A DNA stretch of 64,000 nt from positions 159,174,667 through 159,238,666 of the forward strand of contig CM075673.1 of NCBI GenBank assembly GCA_037962975.1, read 5' to 3'. The notes under the pieces were generated by a model. It did no database searches and was not told the origin of the DNA. It saw nothing but the letters and a program-made list of their open reading frames with translations. This document shows positions 13,801 through 25,800 of this stretch, piece by piece. The stretch's first letter is position 1; each line of letters begins with the position of its first letter. Source of the stretch: Clitoria ternatea (taxonomy: Eukaryota; Streptophyta; Magnoliopsida; Fabales; Fabaceae). The position numbers were made by a program, and so were the translations under genes.

Positions 13801-16800
13801 TGGCCCTACAACGGATCTAGGATAAACTCTGACACCATACTATAAAATGACAGGTCTAACTCATCGAAAACTAGCTCATAAGTTAAGGGTTACCTCAAGC
13901 CTTATAAACTAAATACTGGTCATATTCTTAGCCGATGTGGGACTTATCTCAACATCTTAACACTTGCTGATGCAATTGTTCAATCGATCATCCGCAGAGA
14001 ATCCAAAAAGGAATTTTTAGATTAGGAAGGAATGTGTGTAGTTGATGACCTTCGATGACAAGTTCAACCTGTTGTTTCCAGAGAATAAAATTATGCTTCG
14101 TCAGCTTCTCGAAGATTGCGTGCGTGAAGGTGATCGAACAAGTGGTCGATGAGACTTGCAGCGTCGGAGTACCAAGAGCATAGCTGTTCATAGGTTGCAC
14201 ACCCAACAGGAGGCAAGGGAGGAGGAGAATCCATAGGTCGACTATCTTTGATACCATCTTAGAATTCAAAGTATGAGAGTCTGAGAGAAGAGAAATAAAC
14301 TGAAAGATACTTTTGTATTTATAATCCGAGATTACAATGAAAGCTACACTCTATTTATAGAGATGGAAAGCATGCATAAGAAGCTAGACATTTATGACTC
14401 CAGCTGTACACTAACTGACTTAGAATAGAAAGCTCTAACTAACATTACACAAGATAAAACACAGATAATTCTACCTCTCTAATAAGCTCATTCAAGAACT
14501 GCATTGCTTTAAGAGAAAACAGAGACAATCAAGTTTATTTGATAGTGTTAAACCAGTTCATTGATGGTTTCAGAAACCAACCATCTCTACTTCCATAATC
14601 TGTTAATTGACAGTGCGACAAGGAGAGAGATAACGCAAACAGAGAAGACACGCAATTGAGCATGTTTAAGGGAAGTTAGGGCTGAAACTTCAGCGGTGGG
14701 CCGATTCGAGGGAGGCGATCTTGATCCAAGGGAAATCGTCAGAAAACTCACCGGAAAAAGTTCACCAGTGGTGAACAGGAGCGAGCAGATCGGAGAAGAT
14801 GATCGGAAAACTGAAAAACACTGTGGAAAGGAGACACAAAACCCGGAAGGATAACACAAGGTTCGAAAAAATTTTAATTGATGGGTGGTGGGCCAACTGG
14901 GTATGCACGGTGTAACGCCCCGACCGCTTTTCAGGAATGAACGACTCGCCCCACAGACCAACACGAGACCTTTCCAATGTGTTTTTGTCCTCACTCACAC
15001 ATTTCCTGAGAACTTCCCAGGAGGTCACCCATCCCAGAATTACTCCAAGTTAAGCACGCTTAACTTTGGAGTTCTTAAGTGTTAGGCTACCGAAAAGGCT
15101 AATGCATTTGTTGGTATAGGTAGTACGAATTCATTTCTTTAAGCTATCCTCGACTGTATAGTCTCATACCTATACAGTCTTCGGATCCCTCTCATTCTGG
15201 TATGTATTCGGTTCGTTCATGTGTCCCTCCTACTGGAAGCCTGCCAAGAGCCGCTCCTTGTCCGTGCCTATACACCGGCGATCACTCCCCGCCTTCAACA
15301 GTGACCGAGATGTCACATATAACGTCCCAAACTTTTAAAATTAAATTTCTAAAATCCAAATAAATTTTTCGCAAATAATTTAAACGTTAGAAACAGGATT
15401 TGGATTAACATAATATTATTGTCAATATTATATCAACCGGCTCATTTATTTATACATATACATAATAAAATCCAGTATACACAGGAGCCGGCCAAGGCTA
15501 CTACAAAATAACTATGTACATTATGTACTATACATATAAATACATAATGCTCCGAGTAGGCTGAGTGACCTCATACATTATCGCTGCGTCCTACATCCAC
15601 TGTAAAAATAACAATAGGGGGTGGGCATAAACATATCAAATGATAGTTATTGAATCGGATTAAATGTCCAATTCATAACCACATATAAATCAAATTCATA
15701 TCACATAATTTCATCATATAACATCATGTTATTCTCAATAACATATATCAATGTATTCATATGCTCAATCAAATGGATCCATTATTAAGTCTTTTAATTT
15801 GTGTTGCAACATTGGCTCCCAGCCATAACTCAGCTCTCAGCTGATCCGGCCGTTTTACTGGTACCAAACCGTTTGCCCTCTCACGTGACACAATCACTCC
15901 CAACGACAACGGTAGTGTCACGGGCTAAACCCCGAGCCCCGCTCAAGAGGTTTTGCCTTGAGTCCCACTCAAGGCCTTTTGTGGAATCCTCAAAACCAAT
16001 CATATTTCATATTTATTCATCAATTTAAGCATCTCATGCTATATCAATTTGCATCTCATGCATATACTCATATTATCATCACATATCCTACTACATATCA
16101 TGCATAGGAATCATAACAATTTCACAAATACAACATATATATCTCATGCCAAATTCAATATCAATAATATATGAACGGAAAATATCATAACATAATTATG
16201 TCACACATATTATATATTCGGGATTTCTCACTAATAATAACAATACTATCCCGAACTCATTCATAAACTATACATTTAAAATGTAAACGCTCCCCCTACC
16301 TGGAATCCTTGACTTTAAAACCCGAACGCTCCCGAACAATCCGAGTCAATTGTTGATTTAAATTCGTGCTACTGTTCGAACACAATATCTCCGAGTCTAG
16401 ACCTCTAAACCAAGATCCCAACGGCCAGTACCTAGAACCACATCCCAAAAACCTCATACCAAAATTTCAGCCCGATCCAATGGTTAACGAATCGGATATC
16501 GCAGTTTTTCCAAAGCTGGTCAGAATTCCTACAAATTGGAACAGGGTCTCGGTTTGAACACGATTTCTCCACCTGATGGTGGTAAGAGGAAAAAGAGGCA
16601 CGCAGAAGTAGTGTGATGGGAGAAGAGGTGATAGTTATTATATGAAAATAAAAGAAAGAGAGTAGGACAAAAGGAAGTCTACTAGAGTTTAGAAGAAGAT
16701 AAGTAAAGTGACGTGTGTGTAGTGTGGAAAATGATCAAAGGAACACATATGCATATGACATGATAGGAAGGGATTATTTTAATATTATTGTCAATTTATG

Positions 16801-19800
16801 TGCAGCTAGTGGGGGCAGTTGGATCAGAGTTTGGAGTGAAGAATTTGCTTACCACTGATAGTAACGTGAATATAGATAGGTAGGTGTATAATATGGTATG
16901 GTTAGCATGAAATGTCATGGCATGTGCATGATTTTTAGGAAATGAAAATTAGGAACATTGCAATTAAATATATGGTAATTTATGAAAGCAGAATCTGGAA
17001 AAATGTTCAACATAAAACTTGTAGATCTTCTTTTTCCCTTCGATTTGATATATCATTTGCGATGATCCGATATCGGTAGCCCGAGTTATGATCAAAATAC
17101 GACAAGATACTCTAGTCGTCTTTGAATCAGGTAGATGCTTAGAAATAAATTCACCAAAAATTCTCCTTTGAGAATTGGGTTTCGTGTCCTTCATAACAAT
17201 TGTATATATTTTTGATACGGATCTATATAAAAAAGAACGAAGTGATTTGAATAACGGACAAGGGAGATTTTGCCATTTTTCTGAGACCTGTCACCATAGT
17301 GATGTGATAAATATGGTTCCTCAAAGATCTCCAAAACTGTACCGATCTGGGAAGATCTAGCTCTTGATGTGTTCACGGAAAATGTAGATAATTGTGTTAC
17401 GGTGATTTTGACACCAAGTTTGCAAGAAACAGAGATCATATGAGAAAGTTATGAATTTCTGAATGAACCATGCGCAGGATAAAAATGTGAATAATCATGA
17501 TTCTAATATGGATTTACTTAATCCTTGAGTTTAAAGCATGACAGAGTGAGAATTTGGGATAAAGCCCAGAAATAGAGATTGAAGATCTCTTCGAAACAAA
17601 GTGAACGAGACTGGAATCATTTCAATCAAGCATCATTTGAGAAAATTATACCCAAAATGCTAAAGACGCGAAAGAAAATAATAAACCACCGAGCCTTAAT
17701 GAATTATTTTCTAAAATTTTCAAATTTTGGATGTTACAATTCTCTCCTCCTACAAAAATTTCGTCCTCGAAATTTAAACATAAAGACATACCTTAATGAA
17801 ATAGCTCAGGATATTGTTGCCTCATAGTGTCTTCACGTTCCCAAGTATGCGTAATACACTGATCCTGCTGCCATACAACCTTGACCAACTGAACATTCTT
17901 GCTTCTCAAGCGTTTCACAGATCGATCCACTATACCGGTGGGCTCAGCTATAGTGGTCAGGTTTTCCCTAATCTCAACATCATCATCAGGCATCTCATGG
18001 GTAGGATCTGGCAAATACTTTCTCAATTGAGAAACATGGAACACGCTATGCAGATTTGATAAATGAGAAGGCAACGTTATCTGATAAGCTACAGGGCCAA
18101 CTCTTTTCAATATTTCATAAGGACCAATATACTTCGGGCTCAGTTTCTTACTTTTCAAAGCTCTCCCAATGCCTTTACTAGAAGAAACTTTCAAAAATAC
18201 TCTATCTCCAACCTGGAACTCAAGCGGTTTCGTTCGCTTATCATAATAACTTTTCTAACGATCTTGGGATGCTTTCATTTTCTCTCTGATCATCTGGATC
18301 TGCTCAGAAGTTTGCTGCACAATCTCAGGCCCTAACATCAGGCCCTAACATCAGGCTCTCACCAGTTTCTAACCAAGCAAATTCTTCACTCCAAACTCTG
18401 ATCCAACTGCCCCCACTAGCTGCACATAAATTGACAATAATATTAAAATAATCCCTTCCTATCATGTCATATGCATATGTGTTCCTTTGATCATTTTCCA
18501 CACTACACACACGTCACTTTACTTCTCTTCTTCTAAACTCTAGTAGACTTCCTTTTGTCCTACTCTCTTTCTTTTATTTTCATATAATAACTATCACCTC
18601 TTCTCCCATCACACTACTTCTGCGTGCCTCTTTTTCCTCTTACCACCATCAAGTGGAGAAATCGTGTTCAAACCGAGACCCTGTTCCAGTTTGTAGGAAT
18701 TCTGACCAGCTTCGGAAAAACTGCGATATCCGATTCGTCAACCGTTGGATCGGGCTGAAATTTTGGTATGAGGTTTTTGGGATGTGGTTCTAGGTACTGA
18801 CCGTTGGGATCTTGGTTTAGAGGTCTAGACTCGGAGATATTGTGTTCGAACAGTAGCACGAATTTAAATCAACAATTGACTCGGATTGTTCGGGAGCGTT
18901 CGGGTTTTAAAATCAAGGATTCCAGGTAGGGGGAGCGTTTACATTTTAAATGTATAGTTTATGAATGGGTTCGGGATAGTATTGTTATTATTAGTGAGAA
19001 ATCCTGAATATATAATATGTGTGACATAATTGTGTTATGATATTTTCCGTTCATATATTATTGATATTGAATTTGGCATGAGATATATATGTTGTATTTG
19101 TGAAATTGTTATGATTCCTATGCATGATATGTAGTAGGATATGTGATGATAATATGAGTATATGCATGAGATGCAAATTGATATAGCATGAGATGCTTAA
19201 ATTGATGAATAAATATGAAATATGATTGTGGTTTTGAGGATTCCACAAAAGACCTTGGGTGGGACTCAAGGCAAAACCTCTTGAGCGGGGCTCGGGGTTT
19301 AGCCCGTGACACTACCGTTGTCGCTGGGAGTGATTGTGTCACGTGAGAGGGCAAACGGTTTGGTACCAGTAAAACGGCCGGATCAGCTGAGAGCTGAGTT
19401 ATGGCTGGGAGCCAATGTTGCAACACAAATTAAAAGACTTAATAATGGATCCATTTGATTGAGCATATGAATACATTGATATATGTTATTGAGAATAACA
19501 TGATGTTATATGATGAAATTATGTGATATGAATTTGATTTATATGTGGTTATGAATTGGACATTTAATCCGATTCAATAACTATCATTTGATATGTTTAT
19601 GCCCACCCCCTATTGTTATTTTTACAGTGGATGTAGGACGCAGCGATCATGTATGAGGTCACTCAGCCTACTCGGAGCATTATGTATTTATATGTATAGT
19701 ACATAATGTACATAGTTATTTTGTAGTAGCCTTGGCCGGCTCCTGTGTATCCTGGATTTTATTATGTATATGTATAAATAAATGAGCCGCTTGATATAAT

Positions 19801-22800
19801 ATTGACAATAATATTATGTTAATCCAAATCCTGTTTCTAAAGTTTAAATTATTTGTGAAAAATTTATTTGGATTTTAGAAATTTAATTTTAAAAGTTTAG
19901 GACGTTATCAGAGCCTAGTCTCTCCTAGTACGGTATGGTTCGGGGACGAACCAGGCGGAAGCTGGTGGGCATGTGACATCCCGGTCACTGTTGAGGGCGG
20001 GGAGTGATCGCCGGTGCATAGACACGGACAAGGAGCGACTCCTGGCAGGCTTCCAGTAGGAGGGACACATGAACGAACCGAATACATACCAGCATGGTTG
20101 TCAAACTCTAGAGTCAACTCGTAGACTCTTACGAGTTTACGTTTCTACCTAGGGAAATCGAGTTAACACGCTAGTAGACTCTCACCTGCACAGACTCGGC
20201 TAGACTCGGGTAGAAACTTGTAAACTCTTGTAAACTCTCGAGTTTCCAGCGAGTTCACGAGTCTATGCAAAATGAAACCCTAATTTCCAAATTATTAAAA
20301 CGGCACTGTTGCAAAATGAAACCCTAATTTCCAAACATCTCTGTAACTGTTGGAGATGGTGGCTCAAAGGCCAACAACAACACTGTTCAAGCTCCTCTTC
20401 AAGCAAGAAAGAATATTCCAGGAAAGAGGTCTAACATTGGTTGGAAATATTGTTCAAACATGGAGTTCATGTGTTTGTTATGACTTATTGATAATTGGAT
20501 GGTTGAATGTTTAGTTTTTAACTATTTTAGTATGTTATATATTGTTTGGATGCATGCCTAATATTAATTTTATACAATTTTTAGCATGAGGTAAACTCTT
20601 ACGAGTTTACGAGTCGAGTTAGCGAGTCGAGTCTACCTAGCCAAAACGAGTCTAGGTAGACTCTCGAGTCTGACAACCTTGCATACCAGAATGAGAGGGA
20701 TCCGAAGACTGTATAGGTATGGGACTATACAGTCGATGATAGCTTAAAGAAATGAATTCGTACTACCTATACCAACAAATGCATTAGCCTTTTCGGTAGC
20801 CTAACACTTAAGAACTCCAAAGTTAAGTTAAGCGTGCTTAACTTGGAGTAATTCTGGGATGGGTGACCTCCTGGGAAGTTCTCAGGAAATGTGTGAGTAA
20901 GGACAAAAACACATTGGAAAGGTCTCGTGTTGGTCTGTGGGGCGAGTCGTTCATTCCTGAAAAGCGGTCGGGGCGTTACACACGGATTAGAGTTGCCTCT
21001 TATTAAGCTCTAGATACCATATTGAGATTAAGAAAACCGAGAGCCATTGAATGAATTCCGTATGTCTGAATACACAATGAAGCAATATATTTATGATGAC
21101 TACATAATAAATATAGGATCAAATACAATTAAGCCTAACCACAATTGCAATATTCTAACAATAAGTAATAAAAATTTTACATGAACCAATGAACTGGGGA
21201 CTGATGATGTTGGAAAACTAACTTAGATAAAATATATTCATGTAGAGGAGTAGGAGTAGGATTGAGGGGGCTTAACCATCCTCCCGCATATTGAAATCCA
21301 AACCTCGTGATTTTTATTGGTTATAGAATTTTATCTTGGAAAAATATATTGGGGTGTCTAATGGTGCTTGTAGAGAGACGGTATTTAAAAAAAAAAAAAG
21401 GAAGAGAGCGAGGAAATGGGAAATATGATTGTTAGAATATCTTGTATACATCTGTAATTATGATTGATTGTGATTGTCTTATAATCATGTAATAGGGTAA
21501 CTAAATATCTTGTATTTATTGTATTATTATAAATTATAAACTCATCCAATGCCTCTTACTTTTTTCTATCTTAACTTGGTATCAAAGTCTATCTTAGATT
21601 AATGAGCCACTCTTGAGAGACGTGTTGAAAGTCCCAGATCATTGGCCCACCTGTATTTGTCCACACCCAAATGTTCATTCCTACGTGTGAGGGAGTATGT
21701 TGAAAGTTTCACACTGACTAGAGATATTGCCAATTATTAGTACATAATTACTTCTAGGGGATAGATGTGACAGTCCAAAATGTCTATCGTGATCTCCTAG
21801 GGAAAGTATGCAATGGACATCTTGGAAGATGGATTGATGGGGACCAAACCAGTAAAGACTCAAATGGATCCTGATACTAAGCTTCTGCTAGATCAAGAGT
21901 AGCTCCTCTCAAATCCAAAGAGATATATAAGGGTTGTTAAAAAACTAAACTACCTCATTGTCACTCGTCTGGATATATCCTTAGCAATCAATGTGGTAAG
22001 CAATAAGCTAATTTCTCGACTCTCCTTGTGAAAGACACTAGGATGCAGTCATTGGTGTCCTAAAATATATAAAAGGGGGATCAAGTAAAGGGCTTTTGTA
22101 CAAGGATAAGGGTTACACTTGGATTGTTGGGTATTCAAATGCCGATTAGTTGGATTATAAATTATGATTGATCTTGTAATCATGTAATAGGGTAACTGAA
22201 TATCTTGTCTTTATTGTACTGCTATTACAAATCCATAGCACGGAATTCATCTAATGCCTTCTAGTTCTGTCTATCTTAACAATGATAAACAATGAGAGGG
22301 AAGAGGAAGTGATAGGATATGAAGGAGAGTCAAATGGTGTACGGTGTATGATAAACTATTTTTTACACAAATTAATCATCCCCATGCAAAAGATTAAATA
22401 CATTTGGACAAGATATGTAAAATTTCAACTTCCTACAAAGCATACAGACTTTAATAGTAGATCAAGTGCTCAATAAATCATCACCCAAATAGACCACAAG
22501 AAAAACAGAAAAACATTGTCTCATCAAATTTCATAAGTTAGTCACAGAAAATTGTAAGATTGTAACACAATTTTTATTAACTTTCTCAAAGAAAGTAAGA
22601 TTCTGTCCTGAATAAAACCAAATATATTAGAAATCACATGAACCATTGGAGATGGACTAACAAACTAGACAATACTAAAATCCTGGATTTTAATAAAATA
22701 CATACAGTTAGGAGTTGTTGTTAATGTCAATAGTTAAGAGTTAGCATTAGTTTATTGATGTTGGAGAGTCTGTGAACACATAGAAGTATTGTGCTGTACT

Positions 22801-25800
22801 TCACTCTTAACTTAGTAGGATATCCACAAAGGGACTGTACTCATATGTAGTTAATCCCATTATTTATGATGCTTTCCTACTCTCTTCATGAGGCATAACA
22901 AGCTCACTGGCAACAAGACTGCAGATGAGACTGCTCTAGTAGGCCCAGAGCATGTGAAACTCTACAAAGCCAAGCATGAAACTTAAAATGGAGCTCCCTA
23001 AGGAAATAGGATAAAGGGAAAGATATTTGGATAAGAAACATGTCAGAGGTTGTCTAAGATGACAGCAACTGTTTATGTTTAGAATCCATAAACAATTGCT
23101 AGTTGATGTACTCCTTTGTTTGTCTCAGATCTTTCAGTGAAATCCAACAAACCTTGATATTTCCTACTGCATTAACAGTCCGTATTTCTGACCATTATAA
23201 CTACTACTTCTTGCTCTGCTCCCGCCCCATTTTCAACCCCACAAATCCAGACAGATTTAATTAGTACTGAGAAACTATTAAAAGAAAATTAAACCAACAA
23301 ACAATGATGTATTGGGTAATGACAATACCAGTTACCATTCACTTGAGCATGAATAAGTGAACAGAGATGTAACCCAAAACCAGTAACATCAACTTTCAGA
23401 GGTTCTACATTTTTTCCTCCAGATCCACCATTCCATCCCAGAGGAACAATTGAAGTTGCAGTTCGAATAACAGGAGACTCAACTATATGACCAAGCTCCA
23501 CAGTGCCTGCAGCAGCAAGGCCAAGCCACTGCTGTAGATGAGGAAATTGTTGCCAATGTTCAATCCCTAAGAAAGATGATGCATCATCACTTGTACACAA
23601 GTCATAAATTCTGCAACCAGGAGGGAAAAAAAAGTATAATTCCAATTTGAAACATCAATTAATAATGTAGAGAAGCACTAGCAACAGCTTTAACAGTAAA
23701 TTATTATCCATTTAGGTCACAATTCAAGAAGCTAAGAGGATATGTCCTCAAAAAATATACAGAATAAGCAAGACAAATTAGTTTGGAGTTGGACCTGATA
23801 TGTCTGGGGAAAATATAAGCATATGGCCCTTTAAAATGTAATAATTTTGGAAATGACATTAGAACAAATTCATATAAAATGATAAGAATTGACAATTACC
23901 TTTGAAATCGAGATCGATAAGATTTCATTGAATGTGATTGAAATCTTTCCCTCAATTCAGCAATCACTGATCTGACCTGAAAATGTCTTTGCCAATTGAA
24001 AGCAAACAAAATGAGAGAACTTACACTACTATATTCATGGTTGGAAGGTAAACCCTCAGCCTAAAAGTGAGAGTAGAACTATATGAAATATTGTTAAGCA
24101 ACAAGGAAAAACTCATACCGATGTCAACTTCGAGTACTCTGCACCTGATAGATACTCTACAGAGTAATTTCCCAATAAATAAAGCTGTATTACATAAAAT
24201 AGATTCTATTGAGTTTGTTATCCATTAAAATATGAAGGAAAAAAAACCATAGAAAGCATATAAAAAAATTTCAATTGAAAAAGTAGTACATGCATCAAGG
24301 AAAGATAGCACACATTGACTTACATTTACACCTCTGCTTTTGATCCTATACATTAAAAAATGATTATGCATTGGCAAATGCATAAAATGTATAGCCTGGT
24401 AGATATTGAATATCATTATAGAATTTAAATAATTAGCTTTTTTCTTTAAATACTAATCCTACAAACCACAGTCAAAGGATGGCTTCACTGGACAATACAC
24501 AATGCTATATTTTCCTAGTAAATGCAAACAAAATAGATTGCATAGTTTCGTGCTTTATTATTTCATTCCTTGTTGTATTACTCATAGTTTTCAATCATAA
24601 TTATATAAAGACAAGCCTGCACGATGATACTGTAATTAACTAATTATAAATGTATGATTTCCTACTAAAGGAAATAGTTGTGGCAAATTGATCATTTCCT
24701 TTCAAACAATGCTACTATCCAGGTTGTCCAAAACAAGTTAAATAAAGTCAAATAACTCACAACCAAGAAGTTTCACTACCAGATAACATATCCAAGATTT
24801 CATTTCTTGGCAAGATGACAACAAAGCTTTATCCCACTAGGTTAGGTCGGCTAGGCAAGATGACAAATAAATTAAAAAGGATTGTCAAATTTCCAGGGGG
24901 GAAAACTCTTCTGAGGAAGATACCAAAAACAAGATACTCATAGCCCAAATAAGAAATAAATTGAGGAAAGAATAACAACTTACATGAATCAGATGATAAC
25001 ACACAAAATATTTGAGCTATATGAGAGTATACTACTGTTTTTAATAGAAGAATACCTTAAATGAAAGAAAAGATGATCAGGACTGAAGGACAAGAAAACC
25101 TCCATATAATGAAAAGCAGAATGAATATCATGCAGAAGAATGAAAACATATAAAGAATGAGTCTGATGTGCATGTGGTAGATTTTTTGTTTTATAATGTT
25201 TTTAAAAAATTACTCTGCTTCAGCTGAACCAAGAAACAATAACATAAGTGACCTTGTCAAAACTTAAGGCCAGATCTAATCATAATTTTGCTAGCAACTG
25301 ACTAAATTACAAATCAATAAGTCCAGAATTCACAAATAGGAATGTTGTAGTACAAGAACTTCAAGAATCCAGCAATTCACAAAATTTCTTCCTCTCATTA
25401 TGTCAAATGTAAATCACACATGAAAGTCATCAATAAGATATAATACATGAGAAGAAAATTGCAAGGAAAAACAACCCAGACAATATTAAAAAGTAAAAGT
25501 TAAAACCAACACAATAAGTTAATGTAAAACTTACAAAAACTTATAAGAACTTATAAGACAAATCAATCAGCCTTTTACATGGGATGCAAGCACAGTAACA
25601 GTAACATGCAAAAGCAATACTTAAAGAAGTAAGAACATGAAAAACTATATGTAACTACAGTGAAAACTGACACAAATCAACAGCATAATATCCACCTGTC
25701 CGAATGGCACATATGAAGGTAAATAAGGCACTCTGCGCCATCTTCCTCCATCTCCAGTCATAGCATTGCTCTTTGTATCTGTTTTACCATTCATCGGAAC

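Larger units (their letters stand above)
14911..20980. mobile_element. Palindromic Cassandra/gypsy chimeric retroelement, target duplication CACGG
   Basis: The insertion starts TGTAACGCCCCGACCGC and ends with its reverse complement (GCGGTCGGGGCGTTACA). CACGG lies directly outside both ends (14906-14910 and 20981-20985). The left arm is 14911-16851 and the right arm 18387-20980. They are nearly identical inverted copies, apart from a hAT-like insertion and about 65 extra bp in the right arm. Each arm has a Cassandra LTR outermost, then gypsy LTR sequence. The 1.5-kb centre holds the rest of a gypsy 3' LTR and an integrase tail. The normal order is two direct LTRs, so this object is aberrant. 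Confidence 0.85.
19972..20980 (+). repeat. Cassandra LTR, right arm, interrupted by a hAT-like element
   Basis: TGTGACATCCCGG... to ...GGGGCGTTACA. After removing the 589-bp insertion and its 8-bp duplication the LTR is about 412 bp, against 407 bp on the left. The 5S-like segment (about 20770-20890) has a 5-bp duplication (GTTAAGTTAAG) not present in the left copy. Confidence 0.85.
14617..21160 (-). mobile_element. Copia remnant hosting the 6-kb palindromic insertion
   Basis: The minus-strand 5' LTR at 21023-21160 (TGTTAGAATATTGCAATTG... ) is followed by TGGTATCTAGAGC, and leader sequence continues at 20986-21015 and, past the insertion, at 14617-14910. A related uninterrupted copy at 9200-9716 gives the unoccupied site and confirms that 14911-20980 is an insertion. 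The 3' part of this copia is absent. Confidence 0.75.

Noticed and set aside
14762..15028. 88-codon minus-strand frame across the left insertion junction
   Set aside because: It reads through the Cassandra LTR end into copia leader sequence; a chance chimera.
15005..15110. Annotating a genuine 5S rRNA gene
   Set aside because: The 5' third is diverged and it sits inside a Cassandra LTR with TG/CA ends; real 5S genes occur as uniform tandem arrays.
15801..16028. Open frame in the left arm, repeated near-identically at 19118-19426
   Set aside because: It lies in LTR sequence on both arms, opposite in orientation, and matches no protein family I know; openness reflects the arms being copies.
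16366..16557. 63-codon frame also present at 18668-18859
   Set aside because: Same inverted-repeat LTR sequence; conservation between arms is a copy effect, not selection.
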